The notes below the pieces were generated by a model. The model made no database searches, was not told the origin of the DNA, and saw only the letters and a list, made by a program, of their open reading frames with translations. The translations under genes were made by a program, and so were the position numbers. From Epiperipatus broadwayi (lineage: Eukaryota > Onychophora > Udeonychophora > Euonychophora > Peripatidae), in assembly GCA_028023455.1 (NCBI GenBank), contig JAQFVV010013349.1:84873-148872 (forward strand): a stretch of 64,000 nt of DNA, written 5' to 3'. This document shows, piece by piece, positions 12,310 to 29,382 of the stretch. The number at the start of each line of letters is the position of its first letter. The stretch's first letter is position 1.

Positions 12310-15300
12310 ATTTGATTATGCAAGATGGTAAGAGAACAGAAAAGTTGCTGGAATTAAACAAAGCAGTTAAAAATGAAAAGCTTAAGTCATTAGAAATAGT
12401 GGAAACACATCAAAGAGAAGAAGAAAAATTTTCATTGGAAGATTTGGTATGGCAGGATATAAATAGAAAAGAAAAAAGTGACAGTGGTATAGCAGTTATG
12501 ACAAAACAATATTCAAATATTGTTAAATATCAAGGATATTTGTGGTTTGAGATAAGATTAGAAAGATACGAAAGATTAGTGGCTAAAATGCATATGACCT
12601 CTGTAAATAGTCAAACTATAATAAGTGAAACAGAAGCACATATGAATGTCTTGTTAAGGATATGCAGAGTTTCAAAAAAAAATAAAGAATATAATAGTTA
12701 TAGGAAATAGAAAGGGGTAGTTTTTGAAAATATTTTATCAGAGAGTAAGTTTGAGCATTGGAAATGTATCAAATATTTATGAGTGACAATACACATGATC
12801 TAAAAAGAATATATTTTACACAATAGATTATGTATTAGTAGAGAAAGAAGGAATACATAAAGTACAGACAATTAAAAAGTTTGAAAATGAAGAGATAGTA
12901 TGTCATAGTGATCATAATTCCTTTATAATAAAAATGGTTAGTAACGTGGTGAAAAATAATAATAAAAGTAGAAAAGATAGTGAAAGATGTAGCTGGAGAA
13001 TAAATGATAAGAATAAGTTAGAACAATATAGTATAAAATTTGAAGAGATATTGTAAAAGTTTGTTAGAAAAGAATATAAGGATTGGTGTGGTGAAATAGA
13101 AAAAGTATGAAAATAGGTTGTTAGGTGAGAATATTCAGAAAAATAAAAGTAATAGCAAAGTGAGAATTAAAAAAAGTGTAAAAAATAAGAAAAAAGCATG
13201 CAGATAATAGAAATGTGGTATTAAAAACAAAAAAAGTGGAAAAGGTGTTACTACTAAATAAAAAAAATATTTTTTAAAAAAAAAGTTGCTATAATAGATA
13301 ACTTTATAGAGAGAATAAAATTAAATATTAAATTATTGGAATATATTAATAAAAGTGGAAGAGATGGGAGTAAAAATTTTTGGAAGTATATTAAAAGAAG
13401 GAATGTAGAGGAGATGGAAATAGTATTAATAAGTGATGAGGATAAAAAGAGTATAGCTCTAGAAAAGAATTAGAAATAATCTTAAATAATTATGTAATGA
13501 AAACATAAAATATGTTACATGTGAAGGACAGAGAGATAACACACACTAAAGGATCAAGTAATGAAAATATTATTTTTTACAGAAAGTGGATTGAATGAGG
13601 CAGGAAAGAAAGTAAAAAGTGGAAAAATAAGATATTTAAATGGATGGGCAATGAAGGTGGTGATGAATTCAGGAAATAGGACAAAATTAAATCCATTATC
13701 ATATTTAAATATGGTGGCATAGAAGAGAGAATTCCCAGATAGCTTGAAAATACAAGAGTAAAACTATTATTTAAGGTAAACAATACAGATCATAGAAAGT
13801 TAAGCAATTATAGACCAATCGTGATAAAATGAGTATTATATAAAGTTTTTGCATATATAGTGGCAGTAAATGTGGCAAAATGAATGGATGTAAATAATAT
13901 AGAGAAATACATATAGAAATACAGAAAGATAGTTATACATGATCTTGAAAGATGTAGAGAAGGCATATGATAGGGTAAATTGAAATATATTTGGGATCAG
14001 TTTAGTAAATTTAAAATAAATAGAGCCTTAATGGATCTTATTAAGAGATTGTATGAAAATAATTACTATACATATAAATTAGAAAATATGGAATCAGTTA
14101 TAATTAAAACTGAGGTGTGACTAAGGCAAGGATGTCCTATGTCTCCTATTTTGTTTTCTTATATTTGAGAGAAATGTAGACAGGAATAGAAAGACTAAGA
14201 AGATGGGTGAAGATACTATTAATAGATGGCAAGATTGTGTATATATAATCAGGTCTTTTATTTTTTATTTTTATACATATTTTATTTTGTTCTTGTGCAC
14301 AGAAAATAGAGAAGATATGGAAGTTATGTTGAAAACATGTGCAAGGATGGGTAAAAAGATGGGTAATAAATTATTGAAGTAAAATAAAAAATAATGATAA
14401 ATTCTGGGGGGAAAAGAAATAATTTGTATTGGGTGATATAAAGTTAAATTGTGTGGAAAGGTATAAATATTTGAGAATTGTCTTAATTAAGTAAACAGAG
14501 AAATTGTTTGGATGCATTGGAGAAAACAAAAGATATATTAAGCAAAGAAGGGAAAGGGACAGATAAAAAAATTAACAGTGTTTTCATATAATAAATATGA
14601 TGTAGTAAAATAAATATGATGTAATAAGAATTTTTTGGAAGGGAGAATAGCAGAGTTAACTTATGGTAATAATGCATTATATTTTAATAAAGAATAAGTA
14701 CAATCTGAAGTAGAAGACATGTATTTGATGCATATGTGTGGATCATAAAGGAAGCAATTAAAGAAGAAATGAAATGGTGAAGTTTTTTAATGAGAGATGT
14801 AAAAAGCAAAATGAAAATGGTTGGTAGATAGCAATTTATGGATAATAAGAGAAATAGATAAAATAACATTTAATTGAGTTGCAAGTAAAGGACAGGCAAC
14901 AAGATGGCTGAGAATGGTAGTATGGTATGCAAATGGTTTTCATAAAACTTTATGTCAGTATCTTTATATAAAATATGGAATGACTGTGTTAAAAGAATTG
15001 TTGAGGTTATGGTGGCAAGGAAAGAGATAGAAGAATAGATGCATTAATAAAAGTAGGGATTTGGAGAGATGGGAACTAATATGGAGAGTAAAAATAGTTT
15101 AAATATATATGGAAAGAAACAGAATATCTTTTGTGCAATAATTTTTGATAATAGAAAGTAAAGTAGTTTATTATTTAAGGTTCAAAAAGGATCCACTAGG
15201 AAAATATATACATAAATGGAATAATGTTAGTGATTTAGTCTGCAAGTTATGTAAGGAAGGTATGGAAAATATAATGTAAATGATTACAAATAGAAAGTGT

Positions 15301-15520
15301 AGAAATAATGAAGTTGTTATAGTATAAATATAAAGAAAATGACTATACAAAAAGTAGTTTCTTTATTTTATGTTGGGTTTGTAAAAAAATAAGAAGGATT
15401 TAGATATCAAGGCCCTAGAGTGAGCAAAGATAATGTTATGGAGATGGAATGGAGCTGTATAGAGAATAATAAGGGGAAAACATAGAGCTGGGAATAAAAA
15501 AAGAAGGAAAGGTGACTAAC
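12310..15520 (+). pseudogene. Decayed non-LTR retrotransposon (APE-type LINE)
   Basis: Fragments appear in LINE order on the plus strand. An endonuclease-like N-terminus lies at 12399-12710 (VETHQREEEKFSLEDLVW, SDSGIAVMTKQ). The AP-endonuclease C-terminal signature is near 12820-12950 (YTIDYVLVEKEG and CHSDHNSFIIKM). RT pieces follow: NYRPIVIK near 13810, ILKDVEKAYDRVN near 13935-13980, and LRQGCPMSPILFS near 14120-14160. A post-RT stretch near 14300 (ENREDMEVMLKTCARMGKKM) and a C-terminal CKLCKEGMEN cysteine motif near 15240 complete it. Many stops and frameshifts are present, and the expected YADD box is not readable. The strand is strongly purine-biased. The clade is not assigned. Confidence 0.85.
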
Positions 15521-15693
15521 ATGTTTCTCTGGTCATAGTGGTTGAGAGTTTTCTGACTCCAAGAAAAAAGTCATATAATCTTCTATACTTTATCATTCTC
15601 TTTCCTCTTTTATTTTTATTTTTTATATAACATATAATAACAACATTTGATTCTCCATACTCTTTAAAAATATATATATATATTTATTTTTTG

Positions 15694-15730
15694 AAGTTTC
15701 AACTGTTCATAGCAGTCTTTGTCAGAACTA
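15694..15730 (-). ncRNA. Hammerhead-like core at left end of inverted repeat
   Basis: On the minus strand the order is CTGACAA, stem ACTG/CAGT with loop CTATGAA, then TGAAAC. It differs from CUGANGA at one core base (G8 to A). It corresponds to the copy at 16803-16833 on the plus strand. Confidence 0.3.
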
Positions 15731-16802
15731 CAAAATTTAAACATTATATCAATACAACCATATTTCATACACATATCTATTATAATCTTAAATTTTATCA
15801 ACTTAATTATTAACATCACTTTATTCACTAAACTTACTATTTTATAACTTTTAACTTTTTAATTCTATTTTATCTTTTATTTTTCTTATTTATTGTTATT
15901 CTTAATTATTATCATATTTATATTTATTCACCTTTTATTCTTTGCCATAATTTTAAATGAAAAATTTAAATTATACTAGGTTAAAACACCATAAATATGA
16001 TAGAGAATCACAATATATATATGCATTTTATGGAGATAGGTCATAAACTAAAAAAAAAAAAAAACAATATTAGAATTATAAATTATACAAGTAGTAGAAG
16101 AAATAAAAAATAAGGGAGGTAATTTTAATCAAGAAGATAAAACAAAATATTAATAGAGAATGTGAATGAAAACAATCTTATTATAAAAATAAACATAAAA
16201 AAGAGTAAAAAATAAAAAGTGAAAACCAATAAAAAATAAAATAAGTACTCTGTATAATAAATAATAGAGGGATATGTATATAAATATAAAAAGGAAGTGG
16301 GAAGGATGATGGGATAGAGAAAATGGTGTAGAAAAGATTGAAAAAGTAGATTATATGGTAAGAAATAAAAAAATAAAAATACATATAAAAATAATTTTAT
16401 AAAAAATTAAATAAATGAAAGAATCAGGAATAAAATATGGATAAAAAAGGAAGTAAGGAATGGAATAAAACAAAAATTTAAGATAATATATAGAAATAAT
16501 TGGAATGAAAAATAATGTTAAATATATGTATATAGTAATATAAGAAAAAAATAATAAGTATTACATTGAATTTCTAAAATTATGGATAAGGTAAAAGGTG
16601 GATAAATATAAATATGATAATAATTAAAAATAAAGATAAATTTAAAAAAAGATAAAATAGAATTAAAAATTTAAAAGTTATAGAATAGTAAGTTTAGTGA
16701 ATGAAGTGATGTTAATAATTAAGTTGATAAAATTGTAAGATTATAATAGATTTATGTATAAAATATGGCTGTATTGATATCATGTTTAAATTTTGTAGAC
16801 CT

Positions 16803-16833
16803 TATGAAGACTGCTACGAACAACTGAAACTGT
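16803..16833 (+). ncRNA. Hammerhead-like core at right end of inverted repeat
   Basis: The order is ATGAAGA, a weak stem and loop CTGCTACGAACAACT, then GAAAC and TGT. It is the more decayed partner of 15694-15730. Confidence 0.22.
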
Positions 16834-16860
16834 AAAGAATAAATAAATATATTTTGCTTT

Positions 16861-18208
16861 ATACTGAAAGAAGTCATAGTACATTGCACTACATTGCAAC
16901 ATTTTTCTGAAGGCTTTCCTGCCAATTTTATGAAATATTAAGTGCTTGCTTTTGAAAATTTATAGTAACCTTTTTAAAGAAAAATGTAAGCTAAATCAAA
17001 TACAGCTTCAACACACTCTACACCAGACAATTTTTATGTTATAGTAGTGAATTTAGGCTCATTTTAAAGCTTAAAAAGTACCATAACATGCTACCATCTC
17101 TAGAATCATTTTGCAAGTAAAAATCAATAATATTGATGTAAGAAACTATTACAATGGGAGAAGGCAGGTTTTCCTAGCTTCTGATTGGTTGGTTCTTATT
17201 TTGAAAAAAGGAAAAACACATGTCAATAATTTTTACCACTTCAACTTCTTTGTTTTGATTTTGAAAATGAAAATGTTGTTTTAGAGTGTTTTTAGTTTTG
17301 TTTTTGTTTTTTACATATTATAAATTATTTTGCTAAATATGCTGAAAATAAAATTATTTTATAAAAATAGTTAAGATTTTAGTCCTTACTTTTACATGAA
17401 TGTTAACTGAGAAAGAAAATCATTGATGTACTCAATATTTTCTAATTGGTTACAGTCGTTCTTTTTAGTTTCTCCACTATAAAAGATTTTTATAATTATA
17501 ACAAAAAATAATGAAAAAACTTTCATTCACTTTCATATTCTGACAAATTATTAATTTGTGTTTTACAAAAAAAAACTAAAATTAATATAACATTAAAAGA
17601 TGAAAATATTTTTACTGCTGATTTAGTAATTGACCGATCAAAAGTTTGAGTTTTTGCTCACTCAACTAAGCAGAATTAGTACTACATAGGTGTTAATATT
17701 GGAAATATCTAAAATTATTTTTCACCTTAATTTACTTAAATAAAATAGAATTATAGAAGTAAAGCATCATGAATTGTAAAAAACTTATTTTGTTGACAAT
17801 AATCATTCATAATTTATCATTTATACGATTTAAATTAATCATAATTGAATACTAGCAGAGTGATTTAAAGAATTATGTGCAGACTTGTATATGCATTTAA
17901 GTTGTCAAATAATATTAATTATAGTGTAACCATCTACTATTTGTTTGGAACTATACTTATTTTTATACATGTGTATTGAATTAAATTAAGAGAAAACTGA
18001 CCAAAATTTTTATTTCTGTTTGATTTTCATGGACAATTAAAGTAATGCTGCTACATGAACTTTGTGCCGAAGCTTAAATAAGAAATATGTGTTAATGACA
18101 AACGATTTATATTCTACCAAAGACTTTTCATGTATCCCTAGTATATGTATCTTTTTCAAGACATTTTAAGTGGGTTTTTTTTTTACATTTTTAAAGAATA
18201 AAATTTTT

Positions 18209-18209
<1 letters not shown>
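16861..18209. other. AT-rich intergenic DNA
   Basis: No gene, RNA or repeat structure is recognised. Base composition matches the general background of the window. Confidence 0.6.

Positions 18210-18292
<83 letters not shown>
18210..18292. repeat. (TA)n microsatellite
   Basis: About 41 TA units. A second TA block interrupted by GGA follows at 18416-18480. The ORF spanning both (18304-18588) is a by-product of the TA repeats. Confidence 0.95.
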
Positions 18293-18295
<3 letters not shown>

Positions 18296-18413
18296 AAATC
18301 ATTATGTCAGGATATTTGACATTGCTTCAGCTGTTGCTATTATTGTTAGTTACATTATTACTAGTGTTGCATCTTCCCCATAACACTTGTCAAATATATG
18401 CTCAAGTATGCCA

Positions 18414-18453
<40 letters not shown>

Positions 18454-18660
18454 ATATATATATATATATATATATATATAAACATGAATATATATCTATA
18501 TATATTCACAAGCAATCTGCCATGTATTAGACATGAGAATCAATATATGAATATTCACATGTACTTTCAGTTTGGCAATATACAATAACAACTGGATTTA
18601 TGCTATGCACATGCTCTTCTTTCACAGGTATAGCTCAAATTAAAAAAATAATAATATATA

Positions 18661-19222
18661 TAATTAAGTTTCAACCAGTCACCACCTAAAAATTCACAGT
18701 AAATATAGTAATCAATATTTCTCACTGCTGTCAAGGCAACCTTCTCACCTTTTTAATAGCAAGAATTAAAATCCATTCTTACTAATTGTCCATTGAATAT
18801 ATATGGACACTTAAAGATTGCAACTTGACTACAGAGTATGAAATATTGTTACAATTAAGTTTAAATAAACCTCTTTAAACATGAAATAAACATGTCATTA
18901 TAATGCAGACTAATAAATAGTCATCTAAAACATTACATAATGAAATACTTTTAAATTGCCCATGTATTATTTAGAAATAATAAGCGAAATAGTGCCTAAA
19001 GCTAATATGGAATAATTATGTAATTAGTTTCCAACCAGTAACCACCTAAACATTCACATTAAATATAGCAACCAATATTTGTAACTGCTGTCAAGGCAAT
19101 CTTCACACCTTTTAATATCAAGAATGGAAATGCATTCTTACTAATGGTCCATTAAATATATATGGACACTTAAAGATTGCAACTTGACTACAGAGTATGA
19201 AATATTGTTACAATGAAGTTTA
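18661..19222 (+). repeat. 359/360-bp satellite, forward units 1 and 2 (unit 2 interrupted)
   Basis: Unit 1 runs 18661-19020. Unit 2 starts at 19021 with nearly the same TAATTAGTTTCCAACCAGTA and is cut at 19222 by the next element. It resumes at 20928. Each unit contains CATTCTTACTAATGGTCCAT-type and GATTGCAACTTGACTACAGA-type segments in the same order. No coding capacity is seen. The same unit recurs inverted at 21170-22084. Confidence 0.9.
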
Positions 19223-20927
19223 ATAGACAGGGTATGAGCACAGACTTTCACATGACCCACCACTCTACACACTATCTCATAATACTAATACACCTGAACA
19301 CACATATGTCAAAAAGATAAATAATCACCAATATACGTATTTCATGTTAAACCAGCAATCATCAGTTGGTCCAGATTACCATCTCTATACATATATGCTA
19401 AAGTGCTCAGATGTATATTAAGATAGCAAATCCTCTTACTTTATTGGACAGGCTTCAATGTACTCCACACTCCAACTCTTCAACTGTCCATCCAATTGAA
19501 AATCTGATGATGGAATGCTCAAAGGCCACCCTTAGGCCGAGATTGTTGTCACACCCATATTGACCTAAAGGTCAATCTGACCCCTAATGTACAGTACATA
19601 ATCCATTAAATACATATACAAGGGATAGGCAGACATCTCTAATATGTAATAGATGAAATACACAGGCTTATATATACCTGTGTCTATATATGCAATAGAC
19701 AGGTATGAGCACACACTATCTCATAATCTCTGATACACCTGACCACACATATGTCAAAAAGATAAATTATCAGCAATATATGTATTTCATGCTAAACCAG
19801 CAATCATCAGTTGGTCCAGATTACCATCTCTACACATATATGCTACAAGTGCTCAGATATATATTAAGATAGCAAACCCTCCTACTTTAATGGACACGCT
19901 TTAATGTACTCCACACTCCAACTCTTCAACTGTCCATCCAATTGTAAATCTGATGATGGAACGCTCAAAGGCCCCATTAGGCAGAGATTGTTGTCACACC
20001 CATGTTGACCTAAAGGTCAATCTGACCCCTAATGTACAGGACATAATCCATTAAATACATATATAAGGGATAGGCAGACATCTCTAATAGGTAATAGATG
20101 AAATACACAGGATTATATATACCTGTGTCTATATATATAATAGACAGGGTATGAGCACAGACTTTCACATGACCCACCACTCTACACACTATCTCATAAT
20201 ACTGATACACCTGAACACACATATGTCGAAAAGATAAATAATCACCAATATACGTATTTCATCCTAAACCAGCAACCATCAGTTGGTCCAGATTACCATC
20301 TCTACACATATATGCTACAAGTGCTCAGATATATATTAAGATAGCAAATCCTCTTACTTTAATGGAAAGGCTTTAATGTACTCCACACTCCAACTCTTCA
20401 ACTGTCCATCCAATTGAAAATCTGATGATGGAATGCTCAAAAACCACCCTTAGGCCGAGATTGTTGTCACACCCATGTTGACCTAAAGGTCAATCTGACC
20501 CCTAATGTACAGGACATAATCCATTAAATACCTTTAGGTCAACATGGGTGTGACAACAATCTCAGCCTAAGGGCGGCCTTTGAGCATTCCATCATCAGAT
20601 TATCAATTGGATGGACAGTTGAAGAGTTGGAGTGTGGAGTACATTGAAGCCTGTCCATTAAAGTAGGAGGATTTGCTATCTTAATATATGTCTGAGCACT
20701 TGTAGCATATATGTGTAGAGATGGTAATCTGGACCAACTGATGATTGCTGGTTTAGCATGAAATATGTATATTGGTGATTATTTATCTTTTCGACATATG
20801 TGTGTTCAGGTGTATCAGTATTAGGAGATAGTGTGTACAGTGGTGGGTCATGTGAAAGTATGTGCTCATACCCTGTCTATTACATATATAGACACATGTA
20901 TATATAATCCTGTGTATTTCATCTATT
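19223..20927. mobile_element. 1.7-kb insertion built of ~460-bp repeats, last copy inverted
   Basis: The insert splits satellite unit 2. The 12-mer AATGAAGTTTAA occurs on both sides (19212-19223 and 20928-20939) but only once in uninterrupted units, so it is a probable target-site duplication. Three direct repeats start near 19225, 19691 and 20141, each beginning TAGACAGG(G)TATGAGCACA. The third breaks off near 20530 and a fourth copy follows in inverted orientation (about 20530-20880), giving a head-to-head palindrome around ACCTAAAGGTCAA. The right end carries 47 bp more of the unit than the left end. There is no protein. A long target duplication with long repeats would suit a non-autonomous Mutator-like or foldback element, but the class is unproven. 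Confidence 0.75.
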
Positions 20928-21169
20928 AATGAAGTTTAAATAAACCTCTTTAAACATGAAATAAGCATGTCACTATAATGCAGACTAATAAATAGTCATC
21001 TAAAACATTACTTAATGCAATATTTTTAAATTGTCCGATGTATTATTTAGAAATAATAAGCAAAATAGTGCCTAAAGCTAATCTAGAATAATGATGTAAT
21101 TAGTTTTCAACCAGTACCCACCTAAACATTCACAGTAAATATAGCAACCAATATTTCTAACTGCTGTCA
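20928..21169 (+). repeat. Satellite unit 2 (resumed) and truncated unit 3
   Basis: The second half of the interrupted unit continues at 20928-21096. Unit 3 begins at 21097 (TAATTAGTTTTCAACCAG) and stops after about 73 bp, where the array flips orientation. The flip lies at TAGCAACCAATATT, 14 other bases, AATATTGGTTGCTA. Confidence 0.88.
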
Positions 21170-22077
21170 ATATTGGTTGCTATATATATTGTGAATGTTT
21201 AGGTGGTTACTGTTTGGAAACTAATTACATCATTATTCCAGATTAGCTTTAGTCACTATTTCGCTTATTATTTCTAAATAATACATGGGCAATTTAAAAG
21301 TATTGCATTAAGTAATGTTTTAGATGACTATTCATTAGTCTGCATTATAGTGACATGTTTATTTCATGTTTAAAGAGGTTTATTTAAACTTCATTGTAAC
21401 AATATTTCATACTCTGTAGTCAAGTTGCAATCTTTAAGTGTCCATATATATTCAATGGACCATTAGTAAGAATGGATTTCCATTCTTGCTATTAAAAGGT
21501 GTGAAGATTGTTTTGACAGCAGGTAAAAATATTGGTTGCTATATTTACTGTGAATGTTTAGGTGGTTACTGGTTGGAAACTAATTACATTATTATTCCAG
21601 ATTAGCTTTAGGCACTATTTCGCTTATTATTTCTAAATAATACATGGGCAATTTAAAAGTATTGCATTAAGTAATGTTTTAGATGACTATTCATTAGTCT
21701 GCATTATAGTGACATGTTTATTTCATGTTTAAAGAGGTTTATTTAAACTTCATTGTAACAATATTTCATACTCTGTAGTCAAGTTGCAATCTTTAAGTGT
21801 CCATATATATTCAATGGACCATTAGTAAGAATGGATTTCCATTCTTGCTATTAAAAGGTGTGAAGATTGTTTTGACAGCAGGTAAAAATATTGGTTGCTA
21901 TATTTACTGTGAATGTTTAGGTGGTTACTGGTTGGAAACTAATTACATCATTATTCCAGATTAGCTTTAGGCACTATTTCGCTTATTATTTCTAAATAAT
22001 ACGTGTGCAATTTAAAAGTATTGCAATAAGTAATGTTTTAGATGACTATTTATTAGTCTGCATTATAGTGACATGTT

Positions 22078-22084
<7 letters not shown>
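21170..22084 (-). repeat. 359-bp satellite, two and a half inverted units
   Basis: Units start at ATATTGGTTGCT at 21170, 21529 and 21888, an exact 359-bp period. The first two are almost identical, so the duplication is recent. The third is cut at 22084 by a (TA)n tract. Relative to the units at 18661-21169 these are reversed. Confidence 0.92.

Positions 22085-22140
<56 letters not shown>
22085..22140. repeat. (TA)n microsatellite
   Basis: A pure TA tract lies between the satellite and a Penelope 3' tail. Confidence 0.95.
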
Positions 22141-22143
<3 letters not shown>

Positions 22144-22310
22144 TAATTAGATATATTTTAAAAAATTTATCCACTTAGTATCACTTTCAACAATCCTTGT
22201 AGTCTTTGTCAATTAACACTTTGAAAGGCTAATCTTCCTACAATTGTGTGTTCTTAATATTTGCTGCCTGCTTATTAATTATGTCATGTTTGTATTTGTA
22301 ACGTAAATAC
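22141..22310 (-). mobile_element. Penelope-like 3' tail fragment (minus strand)
   Basis: On the minus strand this matches the tail at 5485-5700: a short remnant of the GIY-YIG C-terminus (YKYKHDIINKQAANIKN), then untranslated sequence with TTGACAAAGACTACAAGG and TTGAAAG, ending at a (TA)n tract. It belongs to the same family as the fragment at 5485-6060, and is too short and decayed to encode anything. It faces the copy at 22326-22555. Confidence 0.75.
22182..22213 (-). ncRNA. Degenerate hammerhead-like core in Penelope tail
   Basis: On the minus strand the order is TTGACAA, AGACTAC, AAGG, ATTGTT, then GAAAG. It is placed exactly as the motif in the tail at 5536-5564. Stem pairing is weak and core bases have changed, so it is likely inactive. 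Confidence 0.22.
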
Positions 22311-22325
22311 AATAATGTTAAAAGT

Positions 22326-22553
22326 TTGCAAATTGAAAAAAATAACAACAAAAGAAAAATAAAAGAAGCTACTCTAATATACAAATACAATCATCACTAA
22401 TTAACAGGTGGACAGCAAACGTTAGAATCACAGAATTGTGGAAAGGTTAGCCTTTAAAATTGTTAGTTGTCAAAGACAACGAGGACAGCCGAAAGCACTC
22501 CTAAGTACATAAAATTTTTAAAATATATCTGATTACTCTATTTATAAATAATC

Positions 22554-22555
<2 letters not shown>
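22326..22555 (+). mobile_element. Penelope-like 3' tail fragment (plus strand)
   Basis: The plus strand reads RKIKEATLIYKYN near 22350-22390 and, in another frame, TANVRITELWKG-stop near 22415-22450. These match the GIY-YIG end at 5590-5720. The tail continues with TTGTCAAAGACAACGAGGA and CCGAAAGC and ends at a (TA)n tract. With 22141-22310 it forms an inverted pair about 415 bp long. Confidence 0.78.
22467..22498 (+). ncRNA. Degenerate hammerhead-like core in Penelope tail, plus-strand partner
   Basis: The order is TTGTCAA, AGACAACGAGGACAGCC, then GAAAGC. It has the same position and layout as its inverted partner, and is decayed. Confidence 0.2.

Positions 22556-22605
<50 letters not shown>
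22556..22605. repeat. (TA)n microsatellite
   Basis: About 25 TA units bound the plus-strand Penelope tail. Confidence 0.95.

Positions 22606-29204
<6,599 letters not shown>

Positions 29205-29269
<65 letters not shown>
29205..29269. repeat. (TA)n microsatellite
   Basis: About 32 TA units. It is followed by a 112-bp piece (29271-29382) that begins TGTACCGGTATAAAT and contains GAGTTCAAACCCAGT, which fits a tRNA-type B box. This could be a SINE or LTR remnant; the evidence is weak. The LTR element starts directly after it. Confidence 0.9.
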
Positions 29270-29271
<2 letters not shown>

Positions 29272-29382
29272 ACCGGTATAAATCCACCACGCTTACTCAT
29301 ACACAGTACCCGAGTTCAAACCCAGTCCACATTTAAGAATAAATTCCAAAACGCCAACTAAATTCAAACCCAAACCCCGGTA

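Larger units (their letters stand above)
15660..16860. mobile_element. Large inverted-repeat element, arms about 280 bp
   Basis: The segment 15690-15970 is the inverted, imperfect copy of about 16555-16850. Matching pieces include ATCATATTTATATTTATTCA (left) and its complement near 16600, and TTTGTCAGAACTACAAAATT (left) against AATTTTGTAGACCTTATGAA (right). The 580-bp centre is A/G-rich and has no credible ORF. The outer end of each arm carries a hammerhead-like stem-loop with GAAAC. The element follows the LINE remnant directly. Whether it is a foldback DNA transposon or an inverted pair of retroelement tails is unresolved. Confidence 0.65.

Noticed and set aside
18661-22084. CRISPR-like array
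   Set aside because: The repeat units are 359-460 bp tandem and inverted satellites in eukaryotic DNA, without short repeats and unique spacers.
29300-29330. tRNA gene suggested by a B-box-like GTTCAAACC
   Set aside because: No A box at the right distance and no cloverleaf could be drawn. The same holds for GTTCAAACC near 56975.
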